Assembly (NCBI RefSeq): GCF_017353175.1
Contig: NZ_JAFMYW010000001.1
Location: 1,342,317-1,406,316, forward strand
DNA: 64,000 nt
Source: Fibrella forsythiae
GTDB lineage: Bacteria > Bacteroidota > Bacteroidia > Cytophagales > Spirosomataceae
Reading direction: 5' to 3'
Shown here piece by piece: positions 56,386 through 64,000 of the stretch. How positions within the stretch are numbered: the stretch's first letter is position 1; each line of letters opens with the position of its first letter. The translations under genes and the position numbers were made by a program. Under the pieces are notes generated by a model, which searched no databases, was not told where the DNA came from, and was given only the letters and a program-made list of their open reading frames with translations.

Positions 56386-57812
56386 TTTCTCAATTCATAA
56401 ACACCCTCTTAGACTCAATACTACTCAGGATCCAGAGGAGACAATCGAGTAGCGTACTACGAACGGCTGGCAAAGCTATCATTTACTGCTCTCCAGGTGA
56501 AGTAACCGCAAAACCTATTGCCGCTGGCCAGAGTTGAGCTCATGGATTGGTCACCTGATAGGGCTAGCAGGCTTTCCTGCGCGCTCAAACCAGTTTGCGA
56601 TGTGGCTTAATAGCAGTGATACATGCCAAATAAGGGGGTCTCGTTGACCTCCATCTGTCACCCCTGGACTGTGCAGCCCCAGCTATGTGTAGCGCCTATT
56701 GCCCACATCTGTGGCGCTTTTTCTACATCTCTTATCGAAAGAGCAGTCATGCTCTGCTGTATTTTAACAGATGCACAGGGCTCAGCTTGCCCAAAAAGCA
56801 GCGTTTTCCCAATTTAGAGTTAATCTAGAGGGTTATGGTAATCAATTTGCAAGGATTACATATATCCAGCGGTTTACTGGCTGGGCAATCAATCGTTAGG
56901 CGTAGCAGGGTCAATGTTGCTGCTTAAAAAGACAACCAACGCTCTTTGGCGGTACCCCTGCCCCTTTGTTTGTTCTTACTCTTGAGTGACTATGAAAGGA
57001 TCCTATTGTTCCCTTATCCCCGGCACGCATTAGCTGAAACGCAGCGTATCCGACCTGTCAGTTGCCCGCAACTGGCCACAATCTTCCCGTTTTACCGCTA
57101 CTGCCCCTGGGCAGCCAACAGACGTATGCCTGACAAGTCCGGTCGGGAATCGCTTGTCTGCCGCCCGGCTGCTGCTGCTGGCATTGATCGGCCTGTTTTA
57201 CACCCTGGCTGCCTTTGAAGTGGATCCAGGTGACACCGGTGACAGCTTCGGTGATCATTTCGATACCTACCTTCACAGTAAAATTGTTCGCGGTCCATCT
57301 GTAGCGGCTCACGCTGCAACAGACGCTGTGGCTACCCTACCAACCGAGACCAATCTCGTTTTATTCTTTTCTTTCGGGCAGCCATATGTTCATTCCTGGC
57401 TTGCCCCCCTCCATGCTCCCGCCTTTGTTACCCCCCGGCGACGACGCCTGTTGCACGCAGTCTGGCAGATATGAACCGCTAGGCTCACTGGCCGCTGTTG
57501 ATCAATGCCTTACTTAAGCCGTTTTGAAAAACGGCTCGAGCGGCCGTGCCTGGGCGTGAAGTAGACCCACGAGCAAACAATCCCTATTCTTTTGGTGCCC
57601 TATTGGCCTCTAACTCAGCAGGCATAGGCTACCTACTTGGCTGCTGCTCGTAAACCCACCTTAAGAGTTAGGCATCCCCCATGCTCGTTCACGATGCTAA
57701 GTGATTATTCGTGGCATACGCTCAGTCGGGGGTAAATCTACCAAAACGACCCAGTTCCAACTTAGTCGATCTTCTCTTCAGGCCCTGAGCAGGGTTAGCG
57801 AGAGTCATCTAC
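56386..57812. other. Long region with no gene I can support
   Basis: About 1.4 kb shows only short frames. One at 57154-57474 (TTG start, 106 aa, hydrophobic N-terminus LLLLALIGLFYTLAA) could be a small exported protein, but it has no family match and no clear ribosome site. A perfect 9-bp hairpin lies at 57517-57536. The composition and scattered stops suggest decayed DNA. Confidence 0.45.
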
Positions 57813-58064
57813 ATGCTAAACTTTTTGATCATGATCTACCGTCGACTACACAAAATTCTTTGGCTGAGTCTACTCGGGGGGAGCCTGGCCACGGCATTAG
57901 TGGGCTATAGCCTGGGACTGAGCTGCCTTCAGGATTGGCTCGCGCTGACCAGCGATGAACTTGGTGCCCCCCTTTTATGGAGCAAAGCGTTGATGCTGGC
58001 TGGCTGGCTGAGCAGCGCGCTTAGTTTTCTGCGTGATCGTAACCACTTACTCCGGGATTTATGA
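57813..58064 (+). CDS. Small two-helix membrane protein, unrecognised
   Basis: This 83 aa protein may really start at the second Met (MIYRRLHKILW, 57831). Two hydrophobic helices are visible (ILWLSLLGGSLATALVGYSL; then LMLAGWLSSALSFL), with basic ends. It overlaps the receiver-like gene downstream by 32 bp in another frame, which supports both being translated. I do not recognise a family. Confidence 0.45.
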   Translation: MLNFLIMIYRRLHKILWLSLLGGSLATALVGYSLGLSCLQDWLALTSDELGAPLLWSKALMLAGWLSSALSFLRDRNHLLRDL

Positions 58065-58521
58065 GGAAATCTTCGCTGGCCCAGACCACTCCGTCATAGG
58101 GCCAGTAAGTCCAAGCAACGTACCCGTATTGGTGGTTGAGGGCGATCTGGCCCAGCTGTACCTAATCGACTACTGCCTGCGGGCAAAAATCCCCGGGGCA
58201 AGATCCACCTTTAAGTGCTCCTTGGCTACTGCACTGCTTTACGTAAACCAGTGCAGTAGCAAACCCGGGGAATTTCCTCAGTTCATGTTTCTGGGTAGCG
58301 ACTTGATCCTGAGTGGTGGTGGTTTGGTGGCTGCTCTCAAGAAACGCTACCCAAACTTACTGCTGATTATTCTGTGTGAAAGCCAGCAGGCAGACCAGGC
58401 ATATCAGGCTGGAGCTAATTGTTTGCTACCCAGACCAGCTACGTTGCCAGACTGGGAAGAGCTGTTTGAGAAAATCGAGGGATTTTGGTTTGGCGTTGCC
58501 CGCTGGCCTCTGCCCCAGTAG
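58033..58521 (+). CDS. Degenerate response-regulator receiver-like protein
   Basis: At 162 aa, after about 30 residues a CheY-like fold can be followed: VPVLVVEGDLAQLYLIDYCL (acidic pocket reduced to E-G-D), FMFLGSDLILSGGGLVAALK (putative phosphoacceptor Asp in S-D-L), then LLIILCESQQ, and CLLPRPATLPDW, where the conserved Lys before Pro is Arg. There is no output domain. It may be an atypical receiver that does not phosphorylate normally. It overlaps the small membrane protein gene. Recognition rests on the strand pattern only. Confidence 0.55.
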   Translation: MIVTTYSGIYEEIFAGPDHSVIGPVSPSNVPVLVVEGDLAQLYLIDYCLRAKIPGARSTFKCSLATALLYVNQCSSKPGEFPQFMFLGSDLILSGGGLVAALKKRYPNLLLIILCESQQADQAYQAGANCLLPRPATLPDWEELFEKIEGFWFGVARWPLPQ

Positions 58522-58663
58522 GAACACGCTGCCCCCGGAGACTTACCGGACCGAAACAGCAGCGGAGGATAAGGCTGCTTGTCTATCTCAAATAAGGCAA
58601 GTCTGGCTGGAAGCCCTTGCCTGGGTAGTAGCTTTTCGGGTAGGTAATCAGCCAATAAAAAAA

Positions 58664-58685
58664 CCCCAGCTTTTACAGACTGGGG
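58664..58685. terminator. Short GC hairpin with T-run on the minus side
   Basis: CCCCAG (58664-58669) pairs with CTGGGG (58680-58685). Seven A precede it (a T-run for minus-strand transcripts) and CTTTGTTG follows on the plus strand. It is probably bidirectional, ending the receiver-like transcript. Confidence 0.55.
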
Positions 58686-58699
58686 CTTTGTTGAACTAC

Positions 58700-59410
58700 T
58701 CACATAATGTATGTGCTTACTGCGCTATAGATAAACGCCGTGCGTCTTTAATTGTTGGTAAGTTTTTCACAAATAAAGCCGCATTAATTAATGTTCAAAA
58801 TCTATGAACTAGACAAGTAGCTACCTGGCTTGGCCTGTCAAACGATTAAGCAGTAATAGCTTGAAATAACTATGTCATTACTGATCTTACAGTTTACATT
58901 GACAATGCGTTAACAGTGACAAAATTGTACTGGTACCAGACATATAGTTGCATTGACTATTGCTATGTAACTATTTTTTTACAATTTGCCTTTTTCAGAA
59001 TATGACGTCCTAATTATAGGTAGGTAAATTTATGTCCTATCTGTAACATTCATACGCGCAATTACAAGTTAAAGTCAATTTGATTTGCTTAATAATTAGC
59101 TATACTTAGCTTATTTAGTTGACAAACTAGAATTTTTCATCCACATTAAAATCTCTATGTAGCAAAAAAACAGACCGTTGGCTCAAATTTATTACTGTTT
59201 CATAACAACCGATTAACTTGATAAAAATGAACATAAATCACTCTCTACAGCCTGTTTAGGCAGTTTTTATTTAGTATATAGAAGTTGTAGAGAATATATT
59301 TTTTAAAAAATAGACCAATTTCGGGTGAACAACATTCACATAAATTCTTCCGTTATTTGTCAAGTCGTGTTTGCATGAAGCATGGCGTTAACCTTTATCA
59401 CTCAAATAAC
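58700..59410. other. AT-rich non-coding region
   Basis: I see no gene. Most of 58850-59340 is very AT-rich, like the leaders of the giant surface genes. It leads into the small Lys-rich exported protein gene and must contain its promoter. Confidence 0.5.
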
Positions 59411-59728
59411 ATGAAAAAGTCAATTTTTGCTGCTTCCCTTGCCCTTCTACTGGCTTCACAGATAGGATTTGCCCAGGCCGTCCAAAAAGCAAAAGAGGTA
59501 AAAAAAGAAATGAAAGCTGAAAAGAAGCTGGATAAAGCTCAGGAGTATCGCCAGGAAGCTGCCACCGGAAAGGGTCTTGAAGTAGCTGGCATTTCTGATA
59601 AAAAAACCAGGCTTGCTAAAGCTGATCGAAAAGAGAAAAAAGCGGTTAAGAAAGCTATAAAAAGTGACGCAAAAGCCCTTAAAGTTGTTGCCAAAGAGAA
59701 GACAAAAACGGCAGCAGGCGTTAATTAG
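59411..59728 (+). CDS. Small Lys/Ala-rich exported protein
   Basis: The protein is 105 aa from ATG 59411 (MKKSIFAASLALLLASQIGF, then AQA; clean signal peptide). An in-frame ATG at 59357 adds 18 unlikely residues. The mature part is about 30% lysine and helical (KAKEVKKEMKAEKKLDKAQE; KADRKEKKAVKKAIKSDAKA), without cysteines or a hydrophobic segment. No family is recognised. Its charge suggests binding to nucleic acid, acidic polysaccharide or lipid A at the cell surface; this is only a guess. A hairpin follows at 59765. Confidence 0.7.
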   Translation: MKKSIFAASLALLLASQIGFAQAVQKAKEVKKEMKAEKKLDKAQEYRQEAATGKGLEVAGISDKKTRLAKADRKEKKAVKKAIKSDAKALKVVAKEKTKTAAGVN

Positions 59729-59764
59729 TATCAGTCATTCACCATTCACACGCTAAACTGGAAA

Positions 59765-59802
59765 GCATGAATTGTCCGCTCAAAACGGCGGGCAATTCAT
59801 GC
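59765..59802 (+). terminator. 15-bp hairpin after the Lys-rich protein gene
   Basis: The arms 59765-59779 and 59788-59802 pair with a single G-T mismatch; the 8-base loop is TCAAAACG. No T-run follows, so the terminator call is moderate. Confidence 0.6.
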
Positions 59803-59982
59803 GTAATTAACGACGATATATTTAGTTATTACTACTAAATATATTCACTCATAGCACATTCTGTATTTAGAAGGGTAGCACCTTGAGGAGAGGCGATTAT
59901 TCAATCAGTCCGGGGCACCCTCTACGTAGCCCAGACTGAATACCGCCCTTCCTGTCCCCTCCCCCTAAAACCCATTGACGCT

Positions 59983-61467
59983 ATGAGATACCGCTACCTA
60001 TTGCCGGGCTTACTGAGCCTACTGACCAGTGAAACGGCCTGGGGACAAGCTCCCAAAATCGTAGGCTATCGACAGGAAATTCTTAGCCTGCTGGCCAGCA
60101 ACGGCGAAATCCCCTTCTGGATGCGTGCCAACCAGAACGGTATTGTGCCGCGCGGCCAAACCCTTGTTAGTTTACGCTCAGCGTGGCAACTTGATTACCG
60201 GGCAACTCCCAGCACAGCGGCCGACAGTTTGTTTAGGCGCGGGCATAAACTGGACTGGGGATGGGGACTTGAGGCGGTCGCCAACGGCGGATCAACCAAG
60301 CAACTCCTGGCTTCACAGGCTTATCTGAAAGCCAGGGTGGGGGCAATTGAAGTCTGGGCCGGTCGGCGGCGGGAAACATACGGTCTGGGTAGTGACTCAC
60401 CGCTGAGCAGCGGCTCTTACATCTGGTCTGGGAATGCCCTACCCCTGGTCAAATTTCAACTAGCTATCCCTGAGTTCTGGCCCGCCAAAAGTTTTTTATC
60501 AATTAAAGGTTCGTTTGCTCAGGGTTGGTTTGCCGATGGCTTTGTACAGGGCTCGCTACTCCACCAGAAATCCATCTACATCCGGGTTGGGAAGCCATTT
60601 TCCCGCGTGCGGGGCTACATCGGCTTTAATCATCAGGTGCAATGGGCTGGCCACACTACTCACTTGCCCAATGCGTTCATCCGTGGCCAGCAGTTTCCCA
60701 GCACCTGGCGGGATTATGGGTTGGTCATTACTGGTGCTAGCTTAAACGAACAAACAGATCTTGACACTACTCGCTACAGTGACTTTGACCGGGGAAACCG
60801 GGTGGGAAATCATCTGGGTACGGTCGATCTTGGCCTGGAGGTAAAGATGGGGAAGCTCTCCATGTTGCTCTACCGGCAGAATATCTACGAAGACGGCTCA
60901 CTTTATTATTTGACCAACATTGCTGATGGCCTCAATGGGATACGTCTCAGAAATTCGCAATCAACAACAACTCAGGGATTTCGTCTTAGTGAGCTGACGC
61001 TGGAATACCTGAACACGTTTAGCCAGGGAGGGGAGGCATTTATCAATGAGGACAATCGACGACGAGGCCGCGATAACTATTTTAATCATGGTCAGTACCG
61101 TGATGGTTGGTCCTACATGGGCCGCTCCATTGGGACCCCCTTCATTGCGCCGCAGACTGATCTAAGGCCAGAATTACCTCAATACACCTTCTTTAACAAC
61201 AATCGGGTACGTGTTTTCCACGTAGGCGTATCTGGTCAGTTCATGGATGGTCTGACCTTTTTAGTGAAAGCCTCCTACAGCCAGAATGCCGGAAGCTATC
61301 AGGAGTCATTCTCGCCTATAATTGACCAGCAATCAATGATTGTATCAGCTGGCTGGCGATTGACTAAGAACTTACGATTGACTGGCTCAATGGCCATGGA
61401 CCGAGGAGCGCTATACACGACCAATACTGGTTTCTCGCTAGGCCTGGTACAGGCGGGGAGTTTATAG
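59983..61467 (+). CDS. Wzi-like capsule assembly outer-membrane protein
   Basis: This 494 aa protein has a signal peptide ending ETAWGQA. The Wzi-like N-terminal part is present (ILSLLASNGEIPFWMRANQN), followed by many amphipathic strands (AYLKARVGAIEVWAGRRRET, GYIGFNHQVQWAGHTTHLPN), ending with strand GFSLGLVQAGSL. Wzi proteins are 18-strand barrels that hold capsular polysaccharide on the outer surface. No other capsule gene is visible nearby, so its substrate is open. Confidence 0.85.
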   Translation: MRYRYLLPGLLSLLTSETAWGQAPKIVGYRQEILSLLASNGEIPFWMRANQNGIVPRGQTLVSLRSAWQLDYRATPSTAADSLFRRGHKLDWGWGLEAVANGGSTKQLLASQAYLKARVGAIEVWAGRRRETYGLGSDSPLSSGSYIWSGNALPLVKFQLAIPEFWPAKSFLSIKGSFAQGWFADGFVQGSLLHQKSIYIRVGKPFSRVRGYIGFNHQVQWAGHTTHLPNAFIRGQQFPSTWRDYGLVITGASLNEQTDLDTTRYSDFDRGNRVGNHLGTVDLGLEVKMGKLSMLLYRQNIYEDGSLYYLTNIADGLNGIRLRNSQSTTTQGFRLSELTLEYLNTFSQGGEAFINEDNRRRGRDNYFNHGQYRDGWSYMGRSIGTPFIAPQTDLRPELPQYTFFNNNRVRVFHVGVSGQFMDGLTFLVKASYSQNAGSYQESFSPIIDQQSMIVSAGWRLTKNLRLTGSMAMDRGALYTTNTGFSLGLVQAGSL

Positions 61468-61640
61468 ATTAAGCGAGTAGTATGGCGAACGTTAGATCAA
61501 CCGAAATTGGGCTGAAAACAGTCCTTTTTCTTCTATTTTACAGGTCTTAAACAGTCATTCAAGGGCTGTAAAACCCGCCGTGGAACACCTACCTTTGCGA
61601 TAAACCCAGGTACTTTGTCACCGACTGCGCCCCTACTAAC

Positions 61641-62046
61641 CTGATCCGGTACGTGGTATACTACTGGGGCTCCACCAAACAACGGGGCGACTCGGTCCTG
61701 GCCGCGCCGCCCAGCAGTCGGCCGTAGCCATCTTTGCGCGAGTACCCATCCTGGCCGAGTTTGCCGAAGTTAAATCGGGCAAGAAAAACGGGCGGGAGGA
61801 GCTGTCGCCAACGTAGCTCAGGCCCGGGCCAACGAGAACAACCACCGTGCTTTATCAAATGGCGCTGGCTTTACGATCCGTAGGCAAGAACTTGGTGCAA
61901 ATCGCGATGAGCTCAACCGGGCTGGCTGTCGCACCGCCCGGGACAGTACTTTCCAGGCCACCCAAGTTAGGCGGTTGCTCAAAAGAGGCGAGCAAGATGA
62001 GCGATTGAAACAAAGTCTATTTGCCGATGTCACAGCCGTTACGTAG
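61641..62046 (+). pseudogene. Serine recombinase (resolvase/invertase) remnant
   Basis: Pieces in three frames, in order: YVVYYWGSTKQRGDS (catalytic-domain start, with the Ser of Y-x-R-x-S-T kept in a changed context), then QQSAVAIFARVPILAEFAEV and KSGKKNGREEL, then LRSVGKNLVQIA, and finally DELNRAGCRTARDSTFQATQ and VRRLLKR. This is the N-terminal resolvase domain joined to the recombinase helical domain, with a large internal deletion and at least three frameshifts. It is clearly inactive. It shows past site-specific recombination activity near the adhesin island. Confidence 0.8.
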
Positions 62047-62150
62047 CTTGTAGGTAAAGTGAACGCTTGATTAGCAAAAATAAACTATACACTACTGATT
62101 ATCAAATACTTGTAGTTTAGTACTCTTGCGTCCTTTACTATGTTATGTGG

Positions 62151-62213
62151 CCCGTTCATGCAAGTGGGCGTTTCACGTACCGGGGAGTTCAGGGTAACTA
62201 GTTGATAATGAAC
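62151..62213 (+). repeat. Lipoprotein-upstream repeat, copy 1
   Basis: It starts CCCGTTCATGCAAG, then GGGCGTTT and ACGT, and ends TGATAATGAAC; the ends GTTCAT and ATGAAC are inverted. A second copy of the same layout lies at 63676-63736. Both precede small lipoprotein genes. Confidence 0.7.
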
Positions 62214-62423
62214 CGGTCCGCCGGTGCGGTTCTTTTGTTGATGTTTTGCGTTCCGGTCAACAGGTCAATGTCCGTTCGACAGCGCGTTTCTACTGGTTTG
62301 CAACGTACCTGTGACAGGGTAAATAACTGACAGTGAGTGGCTTTTCAAATATTCTACGTGTCGGTCGACACGAGAACCTACCTAATTTTTCACGTAGTCT
62401 TTAAACATCAATACTGGATATAT

Positions 62424-62867
62424 TTGAAACGTTTCCTGCTTTTCCTATCTCTCGCTGCTGTTTTAGCAGCCTGTCAACAGCGAACTACTCCCCTTACGCC
62501 AGGCTATGAGGGGCAATATGCGTTACAATTGTCGAGTAATTTTAACTTCGATAATACCCCAGTGAGTGGGAGGAGTACCCAAAAAGGTACCTTGATGGTC
62601 GTCAAAAGTGCTGACGGAATTTATACGTTTACCGAGGATTTCCCTGATGCAAAAATAAAACGTTCCTACAAAGCCATTGTTACTGGCGCGACGTTTGATG
62701 TGCCTGTCCTGACTGAACCGCTTGCGGTCAATGGGGTAAACTATGACACTCAGTATATGGGTTCTGGTGAATTTAAAACAAACAGCGTCACCATCACCCG
62801 GACAACCACCTTTACGGCGGGGTCAGTACGCGTATCGGGCAGGGTCACGACTTACTGTTACCGTTGA
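62424..62867 (+). CDS. Small lipoprotein, unrecognised
   Basis: The protein is 147 aa if started at TTG 62424, which gives a neat lipoprotein signal (KRFLLFLSLAAVLAAC, then QQRT). The longer ATG frame from 62337 adds 29 residues without a signal. The mature part is beta-rich with many Thr/Val (GTLMVVKSADGIYTFTEDFP; TNSVTITRTTTFTAGSVRVS), resembling small lipocalin-like Bacteroidota lipoproteins, but I cannot name a family. It lies downstream of the repeat at 62151. Confidence 0.65.
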   Translation: MKRFLLFLSLAAVLAACQQRTTPLTPGYEGQYALQLSSNFNFDNTPVSGRSTQKGTLMVVKSADGIYTFTEDFPDAKIKRSYKAIVTGATFDVPVLTEPLAVNGVNYDTQYMGSGEFKTNSVTITRTTTFTAGSVRVSGRVTTYCYR

Positions 62868-63759
62868 ACCTATAAAACAACAGCTTTCATTGGGTGGCGT
62901 ACGTTGTTTATTAGCTCAGCGTTGGTGTGTTACCGCTGACAGGAAGCTGCCAGGTGTGCGAAGTGACACCCAACATGACAAAGAGTGCAAAGCTGTTAGC
63001 TAGGTGTGCGTGTTCAGTAAGATACTGGTCATCAGCTATTTGCGGCGTTTGATGGCGGATCTATGTAGGTTTATACTTCTAGAGTTATGCAAAAAGTACT
63101 TAACTTCTTTAAGTTCATTCAGCCTGTAATCATAGTCGATATTATTATGTTGCTGTACCTGTTTTTCTGCTCTCCATTTATAGCCGTGGACAAGAGGCCG
63201 TCATTTAAAAAGTTGTCGTTATAACAGTCGCTCTAACAGCAGTGATGCTTTGCCTGCTCAACTCGCAGATGCTTTAGCAGTGGCGTGGGTGCATCCCAGG
63301 GTAACAGTAGGCTGCGGTTTGCCACGTACCTGGCGAGAGGTCAAAGTTTGGTAGACAGAACGCTTTTTGTTGGTTTGCCATGTACTTGGCGACAGGCCAA
63401 CTACCTGTGAACAGAATGTAGAGAATGTGTTCGTGCGACATAGGAACGTACCTGAGTAGTTACGTTGGCCAGCCTAGTCTGATAGGTTTCGGCCTCTCTC
63501 GGCTTGCTTGGATTTGTAGGTTGTTGGTCAGCTCTGCGGGGTCCACTTACCTGTGACAGGTATCACACGGATAGGTCAAAGTGGCATCCCAACAAAGGCA
63601 AAGTTGAAAAGGTGTAACGTACCTGGGTTTGCTCTATCTTGTGGTGTACAATCAGCCTTTGCAGACATTGAGTGACCCGTTCATGCAAGCGGGCGTTTTA
63701 CGTCACGGTCGACAGGATAACGACCTGATAATGAACGTCAATTACTATCTCTATATAAT
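62868..63759. other. Non-coding region with short degenerate repeats
   Basis: No supported gene. Two 29-bp imperfect direct repeats lie at 63316-63344 and 63372-63400 (GGTTTGCCA, GTAC, TGGCGA, AGG in order; four differences). A related segment is at 62295-62320 and a partial one is near 63550. ACGTACC words occur at 63324, 63446 and 63617. Confidence 0.55.
63676..63736 (+). repeat. Lipoprotein-upstream repeat, copy 2
   Basis: It has the same opening CCCGTTCATGCAAG and closing TGATAATGAAC as 62151-62213, with a diverged middle. It ends 23 bp before the start codon of the small lipoprotein at 63760, so it overlaps the promoter or leader. Confidence 0.7.
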
Positions 63760-63966
63760 ATGAGAGTTTTTTGCTTTCTACTTTTAAGCTACCTCATATT
63801 AAGTTTATTGGGTTGCTCTTTGGTTGAGGAAAAACGCCTAAAAGATGAAATTCACTCGACGTCTGGAAATCAATTCAATTCCACTCGTGAGAAATTAAAT
63901 TTCCCACCATTTGACGACAAAATATGGATGCTGAACCCTGCAACTGCTGCTGGAGAATGCGGTTAA
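63760..63966 (+). CDS. Very small lipoprotein, unrecognised
   Basis: This 68 aa protein has a lipoprotein signal ending Ser-Leu-Leu-Gly-Cys19, a charged stretch (VEEKRLKDEIHSTSGNQFNS) and a short C-terminus ending GECG. It is too short for a folded domain of known type. It may be truncated by a stop, since the residues after the lipobox look like the start of a longer lipoprotein. A repeat lies immediately upstream. Confidence 0.55.
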   Translation: MRVFCFLLLSYLILSLLGCSLVEEKRLKDEIHSTSGNQFNSTREKLNFPPFDDKIWMLNPATAAGECG

Positions 63967-64000
63967 GCATAACGTAATTGCCAAAACCAAGCCGCTCTAT

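Noticed and set aside
57154..57474. 106 aa frame with a hydrophobic start
   Set aside because: It uses a TTG start, has no recognisable family, and lies in a region full of stops; too weak to list as a gene.
61641..62046. Plasmid MobC-type mobilisation protein
   Set aside because: The segment LRSVGKNLVQIA resembles MobC, but the following ELNRAG/RTARD segment and the upstream YYWGSTKQRGDS piece fit a serine recombinase.

Overview
The window looks like chromosomal DNA of a Bacteroidota member of the order Cytophagales, probably a Spirosoma-like genus. This is inferred from protein style: a TamL-type lipoprotein, the ABC-F protein, the Wzi-like barrel, the ApbE/DUF4266/DUF3570 set, very large SdrD-B/DUF11 surface proteins, and an M43 protease with GEVED and SprB-type modules. 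No tRNA, rRNA, CRISPR array or replication origin was seen.

Positions 1-30811 are a dense housekeeping and metabolic region, mostly on the minus strand. It holds a partial TamL-like outer-membrane assembly protein, a TrmH-type RNA methyltransferase, an acetoacetate-decarboxylase-like protein, cyclophilin, an ABC-F ATPase, a dicarboxylate/amino-acid symporter, a serine hydrolase, a GNAT acetyltransferase and a dipeptide epimerase. These are followed by a FAD monooxygenase, a YdeP-type molybdopterin oxidoreductase, a catalase-fold protein and a TPR protein. Then come etfB and etfA, and a five-gene redox operon at 18105-21506 (Rieske lipoprotein, thioredoxin, ApbE, DUF4266, DUF3570). The block ends with a bifunctional-nuclease/UVR protein, a TPR protein, an M16 protease, IspF, an MscS channel and two amidohydrolase-fold proteins. 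Its intergenic gaps carry several families of inverted repeats.

Positions 31155-55790 are an adhesin island. A decayed gene copy is followed by four intact giant or large secreted proteins (1666, 1298, 2504 and 574 aa) and an M43 metalloprotease of 1014 aa. The four proteins and the decayed copy share repeat modules. All five end in the same kind of short cysteine-containing basic tail (C-x-C-P-x-x-x-C-x-P-[VI]-x-V-[KT]-R-x-R), which matches neither T9SS C-terminal domain type that I know and may be an undescribed sorting or processing signal. The protease instead ends in a dockerin-like calcium-binding duplication, and the next gene begins with a cohesin-like domain.

Positions 55850-64000 are a loosely coded, scarred region. 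It contains an IS5-type transposase remnant, a serine-recombinase remnant, a degenerate receiver-domain protein, a small Lys-rich exported protein, a Wzi-like barrel, two small lipoproteins and several short repeats.

The heptamer GGTACGT (complement ACGTACC) occurs about 74 times by eye across the whole window, in genes and between them, against about 8 expected by chance. It is the strongest sequence-level signal that gene annotation does not explain.
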